A stretch of DNA of 64,000 nt, from NCBI RefSeq assembly GCF_009870125.1, contig NC_046683.1, positions 1,240,001 to 1,304,000 on the forward strand. Reading direction: 5' to 3'. The DNA comes from Drosophila pseudoobscura. Its lineage: Eukaryota; Arthropoda; Insecta; Diptera; Drosophilidae. Below, piece by piece: positions 24,651-38,800 of the stretch. The notes beneath the pieces are model-generated. The model did not search any database. It saw nothing but the letters and a program-made list of their open reading frames with translations, and was not told the origin of the DNA. A program made the position numbers and the translations under genes. The number at the start of each line of letters is the position of its first letter. Position 1 is the stretch's first letter.

Positions 24651-27600
24651 AGGACTCTGTGGATGCCATATTTTGCTGGGGCTCCATCCTGGGGTCCAGG
24701 ATGCTGTCGATATTCGCTTTTTGTGCTCCAGTCCATTTGATGTTGCTCGCCCGATGGCAAAACGATAAATTCTCATCACGTTCGCAAAATATTTTTCTAT
24801 CACCTATAAAACATTTGAAGCAGCCTTGCGGCACAAAAACTTTCCTTCTCCGGTCTCCAGTCTCCATCGTTTCGTTGCCTCACAGCCCCAGCCACAGACA
24901 CAGCAGAAGCAGCCATGGAAGGACAATGAGTGGAGTCCTCACCATGCATGTGTGTGTGTGTGTGTGTGTGTGGTGCCTAGTTGCATGCAACATTCCTCTA
25001 CATGAATGTTTATTTATTTGATTTTTCTCTCTCCTTCTTTTGCCTCTTAGCCCCTTTGGCCTCTTAGCGGGAGACTCCCCGGCCAGCTCAGTCCTCGTTG
25101 CATTTTGTTCTTGGCCATTGTTGGTTGTTGGTTGTTTGTTGTTGCTTGTTGGTTGTTGGTTTTTGGTGTCTTGTGCTTGGGCGAGCCTGCATAATGCTCT
25201 CTCCCAACAAACAGCTCGCAGGCAGCTGCTGGAGCAAAAACTACAACGATTCCGAGTAAGCAGACAGACAGACACAGAGACAGAGAGACAGAGAGACAGA
25301 CAGCGTGCCACATTAGCCCAAGAGTTCCCCATTTCAAGTTGGTCTTTGGTCGTAGAACTTTCGGATTTGGATTGCAATTGCTATTGACTTTAACACAGGA
25401 TGGGAGGCGGGCGGTCCGTATACGTAGGCCAGTGATGACTCCTCGGTACGGCAGCTGGTAACATGAATACCTGCTATATTACCCGCTGAACTACTGCATA
25501 GATACCCAACTATAAATAGTAGGTGTATCCAAGGACGGAGCAAAGTAACAGGAAGCTGCGAGAAGTAGTGTCTTCTGATCCCATTATCCGTCTATACCTT
25601 TAACGTTATTTTCACTTTGCTGTTTGCCAGACCAAATGTGCCTGTTTGTGTTGACATTTTTTTTTGTATTTTCGTAGGCGATTTCCCAGCGAAAAAAACG
25701 AGGGAACGGAGGGGGGTGGCAAAAACTTTATGCCCAAAAGCGCTAATTAAGTTCAACTTTTCCCATTTAGTGAAGATGAAGAAACAACAACTAGAGTACT
25801 ACTACTAGCGGCGGGAAAAGCGGCTGGAAAAAGGACAGGGACAGGGATAGGGACAGGCACAGGCACAGGGGCTGCATATGATTTATTGCAGACAGTGTTC
25901 TAAGCAAATATGTGAAAAGTTTCGGCTGTTTCGTGGGAGCGGGAGTGGTTATGGGTATGTGGATTGGGAGCTGTATCATTGACAGGCTGCTGAGGCATTC
26001 TAATGAGCAACGCTGCGTATACGTAATCACGAATGGGGTTGATACCGTGATGCTCTCACAGTTTTGGTGAGGCATCAAGGCTGTAAATGGTCCATTTTCC
26101 CCAAGGATATACACATCTCTGCGTACATCAAATAAACGGAGAATCTTGACTTGAAGCTTTCGTGTCACGTCAACATCTCAGACGTCACCTTTAGCCAGGC
26201 GGGTCTGGTGGTGTCCCCGGAGGAGGGGCCTGCAGCGACAAGGTGCGAAGAGGAGACTTTTGCTTTGCGTGCAAGTTCGTTGCATGCGGCGCTTAAATTA
26301 ATTTGCACAGGCTTCTCCCAGTTGTTGTCCCTCAAGTTGACGAGAAATATGTAAGCACACACAACAAGGGAGGGAGCGAGACAGATGGAGTTCGCTGGAG
26401 AGAGACAGAGAGCCACAGATAGAGAGAGAAAGGGAGTATTGTCAAGGCGAAAGGAGCTGCCTGCTGCCTGCTGCCTGCCTGACTGTCAACAGGAAAGTTG
26501 TTGCCAGAACAACCAAGAACAACAATCAGAAAAACTTTGTGCCAAAAACCAAAAATATTTCAACCTACCAACCCCGACCCCCCGCCACACCCCAACCCCC
26601 TGGCAAACTATCATCCTTTGTTGTTGTCGTTTTTGTTAATGATACACTTTCAGAGAGGGGAGGGCATCCAGTGGAGGTGTTTGCGCTGTCAGAAAGATAC
26701 CAAAATTTAATTGGCTAAAGAACATTTAGTACTGAATAATGAAGATCCACAGTCTCGTCAACCAAATGGAAATGTCAGGGGGATATGTGGCTTAAAAAAT
26801 GCAAAAGGGATATTAAATGATATTCGAACAGCATAGGCCATAGAAAGAGCGACTTTGAATTGGGAAGAAGGGAATACACACGGAATTCATGAGGGATAAA
26901 CGGGGGCTGGATGACTATGCTGGCAGAATGCTGAAGAATATTAAGGACATTGGATTGTGCTGGGAATCATAGGCCCATTTTCAATGGGAACTGCTTCTAA
27001 CAAATATCAAAAACAGTTGTCTGCCGTTGGCTTCCACTTTCACTCCTTTGCCATCCCCATCCCCATTCCCCTCTCCCATCCCCCTTTCCTATTCGCTTAC
27101 CCGCTGCCATCATCATAATCTCCATAAATGGCCCTCGCATTTGTCGCATTCAAATCACTTTTAACATAATTTGGCAATAAAAATTCATTGAATTATTCTT
27201 TGATTGGTTTATGGTGGCAAACGGGGAGCTCTCGCTCTCGCTCCCGCTCCCTCTATATATCTGCCCTCTCTTTCGCACTGTCTATTGCCGTCTTTTTCGT
27301 TGAGTATGTGGCATGTTTATGTTATTAGAAAAAGTTGAGGAGGAAAGACCTCGAGGAAATGTCAATTTAACAACATTTCAGACGGGCGGGAGGGAGGTAG
27401 TGAATTGATGTGCGAAGGACATGGGACAAGGACAATGCCCAACAACAACCGGATTAGGCAATGTCCTGTCCAGCAGCTGGCCATAATCAAGAGCGGCCAA
27501 AAGCAGAAGGCGGATAGGAGGAGGCCAAGGGTTGATGGGATCCCATCGTAGCCCCGAAACATATGTACTCCTGCCTACCCTCTACCCTCTACCCTCGACC

Positions 27601-28714
27601 ACCAACCTTCACCTGCCATTAACTGTGTGTTTGCGAAGGGCGATGTTCCGGTGTCCCTTTTTATTTTGTTATTTATGCCATCAATAAAATTCACTGGCGT
27701 AAACGTTTGCAATTTTTTTCTCGCTCAACCAGGTGGATTCTCACCTCCCCCTTCCCCTCAGTACGGGGGAGTGAACCAAATTATATGTCGTGCCAAAAAG
27801 TCTGTTTATGGCATTATATTTCTCACAGCACTACGCTCGATTTGATTAGAAATCGTTTGGCAATTTTCATGAATTATGGCTCTGGCGTGGTCGGGTTGGG
27901 TACAGTCATCACTGGCTGCAAAACGACGAGCCAATAGACAGATGTAGCCGAGAATATTCGCTGATATTCGTCTGATAGTTGAAGAGAAGGAGCACTCATC
28001 AGCACTTCATCTCCACCTTAGAGGGAGTAAAACAAAGCTCAAATGATGTCTAAAGAGATCTCATTCGAAGGAAAACCAATGCTGGAAGTATTTAAGAAAA
28101 TATATGTTTATCTATTATCACTTATACCCATGGCCCACTGTACCAGCCTGAGTACCAACTCAATTAGGCCAGGCTGCTTTTGGGTTGTGTCCGTGGGTCA
28201 CGCCCCCTTCATTACCGCCTCCAGCTGTCAACTAAAAACTCATCTGCTGAATTATGCGAGCATTTCCATGTGGGGTGATGGGGGCTGTGGCAGGGGCAGG
28301 GGCAGGGGCAGGCAATAAATCGAGCAGCATCTCCATCTATCCATCCTCTACGCCCCTCCTCCGCTTCTCCAGTCCGCCCATTGAAATGGGGCCACAATTC
28401 TTCTTCTAAGTTGCTGCCTCTGCCACACAGGTGACACACAAACCCACACACACAGAAGGGGACTCCACACAGAGACAACTGTCAGCAGCAAGTCAACTGC
28501 CTGACAGCCACGCCCACGTCAGCATGTGGCATGTGTGTGTGCGGTTGGTTGGGGCATGGTTGTGGCATGCCTGGGCTGAAGGGCGGGCCAAGTCGAAGGC
28601 GTTTTGTGGGCTCATCAAATCTCAGTAAGTGAAAATTCCAGCCAGAGACGCACAGAGAGACAGAGAGATAGAGACAGCGAGAGAGAAGGCGCCACAAGCA
28701 GCATCAAAAGAAGG

Positions 28715-28762
28715 GTCTGGTCTGGTCTGGTCTGGTCTGGTCTGGTCGGATCTGGTCTGGTG
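28715..28762. repeat. (TCTGG)n pentamer array
   Basis: About nine copies of TCTGG, with a single GGA interruption near 28747. Confidence 0.9.
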
Positions 28763-30005
28763 GCCTGGCCCTCGTATAATATTAATAAAGCAGAAATTGA
28801 CAGATTCAGAATGACAAATTTGTCGTCGAGCCTGATAAATGATATGAAATCTCAGGGAAAAATATTGTTGCAAAAAAGAAGGGAGGAACAACACACAGTG
28901 AAAGAAGTGGCGGTGCGGTGGCGGTGGCACGACCAGGTCCTCGCCACCAAGAGAACAAGAGCCAACGGAAGAGGAAGATAAATATTGATAGCATCTGCGG
29001 CGAGCAGTTAAAAAAAACGAACCGAAAAATGAAATGAAAATTGCGCAAAAAGCCAAGACACGAGGCGCCAAGAGAGGCACAAAAGATTTGCAGTCGAGCA
29101 GGGCTCGGAACATCCTTCGCGCCCTGAACGGCGTGTAATGCGAAGCAATTTGGAATGCCCCCCACCTTGGATCCCCTGTATCCCCTGTATCCCCTCAATC
29201 ACTCTCTCTCTCAAGCTCCACACCTCAGAATCCACTGGAGCTGGAGTCCTCCACCTGGGGGACAGCTTTGCTAAGTGGTGTCGTCCTGCTGCTGGTCCTT
29301 TCCCTGGGCTGGATGTTTGCATGTCAACCATGCCAATGCGGCGACCAGGAGCAGAATGCAGATGCGGCCAGGAGTGGCGCCACCAAAGAAGGTGCGGCAT
29401 GTTGAACGCTTGCCAAGTGCAATTTCAAGATTTAACTGATAGTGTTCGTTAGTCAACGCCGCCGCCGCCGCCGCCGCCAAACAAGAAGAGGAGAGGAGTG
29501 GTGGAATGGAGTGGAATGGAGTGGAGTGGAGTCGAGTGGCCAAAAGAGGGATGAGGGATAAGAGCCAGGGCCAGTAAGGTCCCGCAGGATCGCCGAGGGA
29601 ATGATGGAATGCCCTAAAGAGAAAAACCAGACTCCTGGGTCTGTATCGAATTCGAATTGTAATTCATTTTTGGGAAATTTCGCAGGGAGATCTATCCTAT
29701 CCCTATCCCCAAGATACTCTCAAGTGATTTTCGAATATTTTCTTTAATCGTTATTCGGTAAAACCCCTCAATATAATGGCTGCTATCCGGAGAAATGCAT
29801 AATTTGTTCAATAATTTCACTTAGTCACAGTGTCAGCGCCACAGTCGAGGCTGTGGCTGTGGCTAGGGCTGTGGCTGTGTTGGTGCCTCTTCCGTTTCCG
29901 CTTCCGGTTCGTAGCTGCTCGTGGCTGCTGCTGCTGAATACTTACTTTTCCGCTTTTTAGCATAGCCAAGTGCTGCTCTGGCTTCTTGTCCTGCATCTGC
30001 TCCAT

Positions 30006-30037
30006 CCACTGCCACTGCCACTGCCACTGCCACTGCC
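30006..30037. repeat. (CCACTG)5 array
   Basis: Five tandem CCACTG hexamers, followed by a CTC triplet run to about 30068. Confidence 0.9.
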
Positions 30038-30566
30038 AGTGCTTCTTCTCCTCCTCCTCCTCCTCCTCTGGATTCCGATGCTGGCCACCGAGTGCAATTT
30101 CGAGTGTTGGCTGCCGCCTGACATCAATCTGGCCAAACACGGCCAAAAAGGAGTAGGATGGCCGCATTGTTTGTCAGCCTAATGTCTGTTGCGGGTGGTT
30201 GCGGGTGGGCTGCCTCAAAAATACAATAAGATGAAGATGAAAGACACCTGAAGGAGGGCCGCAGACCAGAGAGTGCTCCTGCTTCTGCTGCTGCTGCTGC
30301 TGCTGGATGCTTCGTCATTTTGGCAAGGACCTCTGCTGACTGCCCGCCCCCCTGCACACACCGCCCTTGTGGCCTTTTCAAGTGATTTCCATCCAGAAGG
30401 CGGCTGCATTGCGGTTTTTCTATGGCCAACTTAAAATTCAATTTGTTTGGCTGTGATTTAGTGTAATTTAAGCGCCCCGACTGAAGCGACTGAAGCGCCT
30501 GAAAGATATATGAGCACTTCAGACGAGAGAGAGTATCGCACACACACGCACACAGAAAAAGCCAGA

Positions 30567-30623
30567 GGTATAGGTATAGGTATAGGTATAGGTATAGGTA
30601 TAGGTATAGGTATAGCTATAGGT
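30567..30623. repeat. (GGTATA)9 hexamer array
   Basis: About nine tandem copies of GGTATA, perfect except for a change near the end (GCTATA). This is the longest regular hexamer array in the window. Confidence 0.95.
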
Positions 30624-32461
30624 AGGTGAGTGAGTGAGAGCTAGAGCCCACCTCCCTGTGCGTGTGACAGTTCATTAGTAAGGAAAAGTGATTTCTGGCA
30701 CCCTTTATGTGCTTGGCTTCTGCTCCTCCTCCCGGCTTTAAGGCTGATTGAAGTCGAAGTCGAAGACTGAGCCATCTGCATCCCCATCTCCTGGACTCCA
30801 ACTCCAACTCCAACTCGAACTCCATCGTCATCACCATCTTCGATTTCGATTTCGATTCCGTTGCAGGCTTGGTTTCATCTGCAGTTGGCCGCCGTTTGTC
30901 AGCGGTTGACATGAATAAGTCATAGCCAAAAGTTCTCGGAGATGTCAATGTCGCCTGGCCCCAAAAGGCAATCACTGGCGGAGGCAGTGGGAAAACAAGA
31001 GTATCGGCAAATCTGGCTTGATATATGATCCATGGGAGAGAAAGAAAGAACGATCTAATTGGAGAACGAGCCCAAGTTATATCTTGGTTCCAAGAAGCTT
31101 CCACGAATATACATCCATGTAGATGTATCCATAGATATACACCTTTTCTTATAGGATTGCAAAAATATATTTTTGGCAGCACTGTTATAGGGTCACGTCG
31201 AATGACATGTGCAATATTTGTCCTCTCAGGGCAGGACAGGGCAGGACAGGACAGGACAGGACAGGATGATGGTGGCCAATACACTGGAGTTGGAGTTGTC
31301 AACTCATGCGCTCCACTGCGCCTGCCAAGAGTAATGATGCACGTTCCCCCGCTGCCATCCACCCATCCTCCCTATTAGAGGGGGCGGCTGCCTCAATGTT
31401 GCAGCTGCTTTGTCAGCGGCTAAGTGCAAGTTAAAGCAAAAGTAATGGCGCAGCCAACGTACCAGAAGAAGAGAAATCGTTGCCAGAGAAAGGAGAAAAA
31501 GAAACCAGAACAGAACCGAACAGAACAGAACAGAAGAAAAGAAAAGAGAAGAAAACAGAAGAGCAACAAGAATAGAGAAACAATTGCAATGCATCTTTAG
31601 AGGGGTGGAGTGGAGGGCCTCCCCTCCACAAGGATCTGGGGCAAGTGCAAGAAAATGGATGGTCATTGCTCAAGTTCCTTTTGGCCCATTTGGTGCGTTT
31701 TTTGACCTGCCTTGCTAAAAATATGGCCCAAAGAAACTGAACCTAAACTAAACTGAAGAAACCGAGATACCTGATTTACCGAAATAATTAAAGTTAGAGC
31801 AGAAAAAGCTGTCGATACTTTACAGAAGAATTCAGGGAAACTTTTTGAACCTCACAATACCAAGATGTTGCATGAGGGACCAAAGAGCTGTTCTATGGGG
31901 CGTTTTTTAAGACGCACAACGTAGATCGAAAAGCGAGACCCTTCTAGGTCGTAAGATTCCAAATCCAAGTACATTGCTTGGGCATGATTCAGCACATGCA
32001 TATCTATCTAGAGAGCGAAAGTATTTTCTATTACCCGTAAATATTCGCCATTTTGTGTAGCCGTTTGCATCGAACTCTTGAACTTAAGTCGAATGGTTGG
32101 TAATATATCAAATAATCCTAGAGAGAGTTCACCTAAATTAATTTATTATTCTGCTAATCGAACGGATTGAACAGGAGCCTGTGTTATTGGCAGAGACAGA
32201 GATCATCTGTACATTCGACAGCCTCCACAGCCACTTCTTTACTACAGAATCTGCTTGTGCTTCCCTGCTGCTGCTGCTGGTAGTTTTTCCGGCTAATTGT
32301 TTTCCACAGAATCAAGGCAGAGGAAAACAAATCGAGGGCTTTCGGTTCACTCATTAGCATATCAATTAAAGGCAACACGCACATGAAACCAACACCCAAC
32401 ACCCAGCACCCAGACTAGGACGAACTTTTCTTTGAGGAAACTTTATCCAGACGCACACGCA

Positions 32462-32503
32462 TATGCACACACCTATACACACACACACACACACACACAC
32501 ACA
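32462..32503. repeat. (CA)n microsatellite
   Basis: A CA tract of about 40 bp with interruptions. GT tracts lie close by at about 32690-32750. Confidence 0.85.
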
Positions 32504-32904
32504 AATGTCGTTAAGGCCAAAGCTGTTTGTACAGTGTTTGACTTTTATTATTTTAGTTAAACTTCTTTTGACTCCTCTCCTCTCTCCTCTCTGCTCTTTC
32601 CCACACGAGAAGACGGAAGCCGAAGTCCTGGCTGAGAGGGGACTGTGCTGGGGAGAGTGCTGAACCCAAATCAAAGGCAGGACATGTCAAGTGTGTGTGT
32701 GTGTGTATCAATGTGTGCTCTGACGTGTGTGTGTGAGTGTGTTTGCGGGGATGTCTTATAGGCTTTCTGTGTGAAGACCGGCCCTGGCTTTATTGATATC
32801 CTGCCCGAGCATCGCTGCCTGTCGTCAGCTGCCAGGCAAACTTAATGCCTTCCTGTCCCGGTCCTACGCTGGTCGAGCAGCTCCTGTCAGCATCCTGCAT
32901 ACAT

Positions 32905-32921
32905 CCCCCCCCCCCCCCCCC
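32905..32921. repeat. poly(C) run of 17
   Basis: Seventeen consecutive C. Confidence 0.9.
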
Positions 32922-33559
32922 ACCTTTGCTTTGCCTCTGCTTGTTTTGTTCGTCCATGTCCATTGGCCACTAATTCATCAAATTTAGCTCAAAACTGAAG
33001 ATTAATGACATACGTGTGGCATATTACGAAACTTGGTGACTTGATGAAATTTATTATTATACTCCAGACTCCCTTCCTGATCCCTCCTGCCCACTGCCCA
33101 CTGGCCGCTGGACGCTGGACGCTGGCTTTAATGCTAGTTGCAGTCGGTCGTAAAACGCCGGACGGATGGCCCCGACTGCCAAAGCCCCAATTGTTGCAAC
33201 TCCTTGGCTTTAGTGGCTTCCGTCGTAAGGTGGCATTATGCTGTTTCCTTCTGCCGTTCATTTGAACTGCTAGCAAGATACCAACAAATACCATCAAATA
33301 CCATAGCCTGCTTTTCGAGTATTAGTTGGTATTTCATTAGCAGAAATTTCTTGTCGTTTTAGTACGAATAAAAACCCTGATTGTGCTCGCATACACCTTT
33401 TTCAGATCTGAGTACTAGGCTTAAAAGCGCAGAGCTGCCCCCTATACAAAAAATATCATTATGTGTCAACTCTGTTGGTTTAGACGTTGTGCTGCTGCTG
33501 TCTTTAATGGTTTGCGTGGTTAAGAGAATCTTTAGTTTTCGATTTAACTAGAGATTTGA

Positions 33560-34000
33560 CGAGTTGTGAGGCGCAGCTAGGGCCGCTGCTCTACATACTC
33601 AGTCAGTATGGCTCTCTTCCGCCAGAAGGTGTACACTGCACGAGGTAGAGTGTGTGTGAGAGAGAGAGAGAGAAAGGGAATAAGTGAGCGCGTGGTTGGG
33701 GGTACCCTCTGAAATTATATTTCTGCTGTCTGACTATACTAATGATCCGATCTGAACCACGTTCGGAAATCTGCTCTACGATTCTGCAAGCCCAGCCCTG
33801 CTCTACATAAGGGCTCATTATTGATCCTGTGGCGATCAACCATAAGCATCCAACTAAGAAGGTCAGGGCGATCGATGGTTCCGACTGAAGAATCATAGAA
33901 GAAGATCTTAGCCGCAATACTTCTTCGATGCTCGAGAGAGGATGTGCCTCTGCCTGTTCGTCGATAAACGATCGAATCCAAAAACAGAGATGATTTCTGA
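33560..34000. mobile_element. degraded dispersed repeat, copy A
   Basis: The core CGCAGCTAGGGCCGC followed two bases later by CTCTACAT (33572-33596) recurs at 63504-63528 with only two mismatches in 25 bases. The sequence after it (CCGCCAGAAGGTGTA, a GTGTGTGAGAGAG block, then a GATCTGAACC-like block) has the look of the short non-coding dispersed elements of Drosophila (DINE/Helentron or MITE type). No transposase frame is left. The limits are approximate and the family assignment is inference. Confidence 0.4.
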
Positions 34001-35786
34001 TGGGTTTCATGCTAATATCATCAATGTTGGTGGAGCGGGTTCCCTTCCATATATGCGGATCTGCCATTGGCATTAATGAGGTTCCTTCCCCCTTGATTGC
34101 TCGTACCTTGAGCTTTTCCGGCTTTCCATTCCTCTGCCTCTCTCAACCATTTTCCCTCTCTATCGCAGTGTCCGCACTCTGTGCTCTGTGCTATGTCCTC
34201 TGTCCTCTGTTCCCGCACCATTTTTATAATTAATTCTCATGCAAGTAATTAAAAATGCCAGCGGCTCGCATTGTCTTGGCTAGTTTCTGGTTTCTGGTCT
34301 CTGGTCTCTGGTCCCTGGTGTTGTTATGACTGTTGTTGTTGCTGCCCTGCCCCGTGATTGCAAAGCAAATAATAGCAGCGGGAAATTAATTACGCGCTCG
34401 CATAGTGGACAAATGTAAAAATGCGTACAAAGAATGAAAAAGCCGGATGGAAAGCGGAAAGAAAATCTCAGCAAAATAGAAAATAAAAGTCTGTATTCTC
34501 CTGTGGTGGATGGTAGATGGTGGATGGTCCGCCGTGGGACTCCCTGCTCTAAACACGTTATGTGGAGTGATGGGGGTATGACATTCGACGTTTTCTAACT
34601 TTGCTGCAGAGACAAAAATACCACAAGAGACACGAATGATGAATTGTACCAGAGAACAAGGCCTCCCCAGGGGAGATTTGTTTGTCTGGGATCCACGAAT
34701 CATAGGGTAAATCTTTCCCTCAAGCAGCAGAAACTTCAGTGGATACCCCTATGTGCCGTCTACATGACCCTCCCTGCCTTAACCAGCCTCAACTAGAACT
34801 CGAGAGCCCGAACCCATGGCCCCAAATATATGGACATCCAAAAGTCATTCCGCCTGTCGGTGGTACTTCAGTAGATAATGCAATAAGTTATTCTATTGTC
34901 TACGGGTTAAAACAATAAGAACAACAACAATGTGAAAGGAAACGGAAGCAGGAATACCAGCGAGAGCAATATGGCGTAGAAGATGGCGGAACGTTAGAGA
35001 GGAAAAAAAATGACTGCTATTAACATTTCATTTAGCTGGAAAACGCTCATCTCTTCTCTTTCTTTCATTTCCTATTTGACCGCCTCTTCCTGCACCCTTT
35101 TTCTTTTTCCCTCCGTTCCTTTTTGTCTGTTTTTCTGTGTGTGCTTTTTTTTGTTGCCAAACATTTTAATTATGAGCGGACTCTCTACACCTCCCCCTTG
35201 TGCCTGTCCGACCGCCATCTGGTTATTGTAAAACAAACGAAATGAACAAAGTACGCGGTCCCCCGTCCCCCCGTCCCCCGTTTTCCCGTTTCCCCATGCA
35301 CACATATTTACGAGTGTATGTGCATACGATCGCCAAATGAACAAATGAAAAAGGGAGCAAAATGGACATGTGGTCTGGTCTCCGCGCACTCTGCGGTTGT
35401 CCCAGGAGTCAGTCGCCCCACAAGTCGGCTGCAGCAGGAGAAGTAGAAGGAGAAGGAGGAGGAGGAGGAGGAGGAGACCGCGGTCTAAGCCAAAAGAAAA
35501 GCCAACTGCCACTGCCACTGCCACTGATGATGATGATGGCAATGGCGATGGCCGCATTGTTGGCCAGCGGTAAAATATATGGCACACATGCTAGCGATGA
35601 CCGCGTGAGCAGAGCTATAGACCGAACATGAAAGAACGATATAGAATCAATAAAAATAAAAGCCATGTCCACCACATGTCAAAGAAAAGCCCGATGATTT
35701 TCCTATTTGCACGGGTAGGCGAAGAGAGTCCTGCTCTCACGCTCTCGTCTCTAGGACAAATGCATTGTTTGCCTTTTCACATTCGA

Positions 35787-35831
<45 letters not shown>
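35787..35831. repeat. (GT)n microsatellite
   Basis: A GT tract of about 45 bp with one TTTG interruption. Confidence 0.95.
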
Positions 35832-35832
<1 letters not shown>

Positions 35833-38800
35833 CATGTTAACGACGGCGCTCAAATGACTTTTGTGCGGTTTAAAAACCAAACCCAAAGCCTGAACCCTAA
35901 CCTCAGCAGGCGCCACCCTGGAACCACCCTGGAACCTCCCCAACAAGCCATCATCGCCGTCGTCGCCGTCGTCGGCGTCGTCGTCATTGCCATGGCCTCG
36001 CTCTGCCTCTGCCTTGTTCGTTGCAGCATTTTTCAATTTTATGGTTTCCAGATGAAGTGCGTTCGACCGTAAGTAAATGCCATAGCCCGTGCCCGTGCCC
36101 GGGCCCGTGCCTCTCCTCCTGCTCCTCCTTTTGCTATGCTGCCGCGTCAGCTGCAGCTGTCATTGTTTAGCTTTTTACCCTCTTTCGGGCCACAAAAAGT
36201 GGAACTCCCGCTCGCCAATCCTCAGCTCGTTTTTTTTTTGTTTTTTTTTTTTTTGTCGTGTGGCACGCATAAAGTTGCATTTCTTTTTTGTGGCTTTTTT
36301 GGGGCCTCTCTCCTCTGCTGCCCCTGGTCTGCTTAGCCATTGGCCTGACCAATTTTTTTGATAACTTTTTGTTTGGACTGCTCCCTCTCTCGCTCTCTGG
36401 CCGAATGGTTATGAGTTATATATGGCACTAGGGGAGGCCCAGGTACAGGTGGGAAGTGGCGGCTAACTGAATAGCCAAAGCGGCTGTGAACATTTCGTTT
36501 TAATTAAGAGGTGAGGCAGCTGGAGAATCAGCGGGGAATCAGAGAAAAAGAGAGAGGAAATTGGACAGTGGAGCGGAGCGGGCTTCTCTGTTGTCTGCGC
36601 CATTCTTTTGTCATATTGTTTGAACGGGCGTTGATCTCCGGAACTAATTGAAGTCCCGTCACTTTTGGGCTTCCGGCACTGCTGGCACACTTTGGCCTTA
36701 CCAAAAAAACCAAAAAACTGGTAGGTAGGTAGAATGGTAGGTAAAATTCATGGATTCCCTAATAAATATAACGATTATATTCTACAACTATTTCCATCCG
36801 TTACGAGTACTTTTCTTTCGTTTTTTTTTCGGGTGTGGCTCTCACCTGATGAGCACCACACCACCTGTCGCACCCTTTTGTGGTGCTCTGGTAATGTGCA
36901 TTTTTAATGTTGCTAAAAGCAAATGCACATTGGTATAAAATTTAATAGTTATTTCTATTTAAATATTATATTGTATCAGAGTGCAAAGGAGAAGGGAGAA
37001 GGGAGCATGGAGCATGGAGCAAGTAAGGGAGAAGGATAACATAATTCTTAATATGAATAAATCAGAGTCAGAGTCAGACTCTCATAAAAATTTCTTGTTT
37101 TGGCCAAATGCAATAAGAGTCAAGCGAAATGACAATCCAGCAATCCCGCTTCAGTTGCAGCAACAAATCTGCAATCATGCATCAACGTTGACACTATTTG
37201 TTGTAGTGTTGTAGTGCCAGTGCGCCTTGCCCCTTGCCCCTAGCCCCTAGCCCCTTGCCCCTTGCCACAGAGTGTTGCCAGAGAGCTTGGAGCAGAGTTC
37301 TTGGGGCAGGAAACAGAGCTGGATGATAGAGCTGTACTTCTCTTCACTTCACTTGAGGTATTTATTCCAGCGATTCATGTGCCTCATGGAAACACGGGCA
37401 AACTTTTTGAATCTAAACTTTGATATCACGTTGATATCTCTCATTGAGCCAAGAATTTTGTTGTACATATAGTAGGGTATCTTCAGTATAAGCAATATAT
37501 CGTAAATACTTATAGCATGTATCTGTACCAAAGAATCTTTCTGCACTACTTTTTGTCTGGCTGTAATTACTCGTAAAGGATCCAGGACGGGAGCATCTAC
37601 CTGCCGTATCCGCTTGTCCTTTGCCCCCGTTAACACGTTGACATCTCACGGGGCTGTACGCTGTTGGCTGCTTCTCAGTTTGCGCTTCTTCTCTCGCTCG
37701 CTCCCTCGCTCTCTGGCTGTCAAGTTGCCTCCTGTTATTTGTTGCAATTTAAGTGACTTGGAATTGCAATTTATTGTTGCTCTTCGCACCCGCACTCTCG
37801 TCTAAAGGGGCAAATCAGGCGGCAGGCAGCACCCTGACGTTTTCCTTTTTGGGCTGTAAATAAAGAAGCGGAAAAACGACGGGAGGAGCTGGCTGGAGAG
37901 AGGGGGGAGGGAGAGTGGAGAGTGGAGGAAAATTGTAGCTACGAAAGCAAAAGAAATATGAGAATTTAGTGTAATGTTGTTTTTATTGCGGAATTCATGT
38001 GCAGAATGCGTAGCAGGGCATTAAGGTCTCTACTCGCTGCATACACTTATCCCCACTCCCCACTCCCCGCTTGCCCCGAGAGCCGACGACATAGAATGAC
38101 ATCGGATCGGATCGCCTTTCAGGATGAGACAGGAATCCCTTCCCAGTATCCCCCGAGCGACAATCCAGGTAAAAGGAGTCTAATAGTAGAAAGAATATAC
38201 TCTTTGAGTGCTTTAATCTTCCATTCTATTCTGTAAAGGCTATCAATAGTCGGCTAAACTTAGTATTACACGACCGTTTTATAGATACAGATACTTTGAG
38301 AAATGACTTCTTTTATTGACCAAGAAAACCGTTTGCTTCCCATTCGAATTTTGATTGTCCTGCGTTGGGGGTGGGGGGGGTCACTTTTTTGTGCTTCGGT
38401 TGCGATATTATAAATTTCTTTATATTTGTCAAGCCAATTGAAAAGTTTGGCGCAACTTTGTGTTGATTTAACACCCACATCCCATACACACACGCAGACA
38501 CACACACACACACAAACAGATATAGAACACAGGACGAACAACCATCTTCAGAGGGAAAGAAAGTCAGAAAGTGAGGCGGTTGGGCTGTCGCTCTATTATT
38601 GAGGCCGGACTCACCAAAGTCCACGGGGACAAAAAAAAACTTTCTCTGGCGGGGACATAAATAAGGAATTGTATGGTAAATGGCCAACAAACAACCGAAT
38701 GGCATCCAACCAACAAACCGACAAACCAACAAACCGACAAGGAAGGACATTGAAGGGACTGGGAAAACATCGTGGAAATAAAGCTGAACAAGTCGGAAGA

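Noticed and set aside
30616..31362. 248-codon minus-strand open frame, the longest outside the called genes
   Set aside because: It starts at GTG, runs through GGACA and hexamer-type repeats, has no domain, no splice or leader support, and an amino-acid composition that follows the repeats.
35072..35587. 171-codon minus-strand frame with a leucine run
   Set aside because: The leucine run is the reverse of a GGA/GAGGAG repeat; a typical low-complexity artefact.
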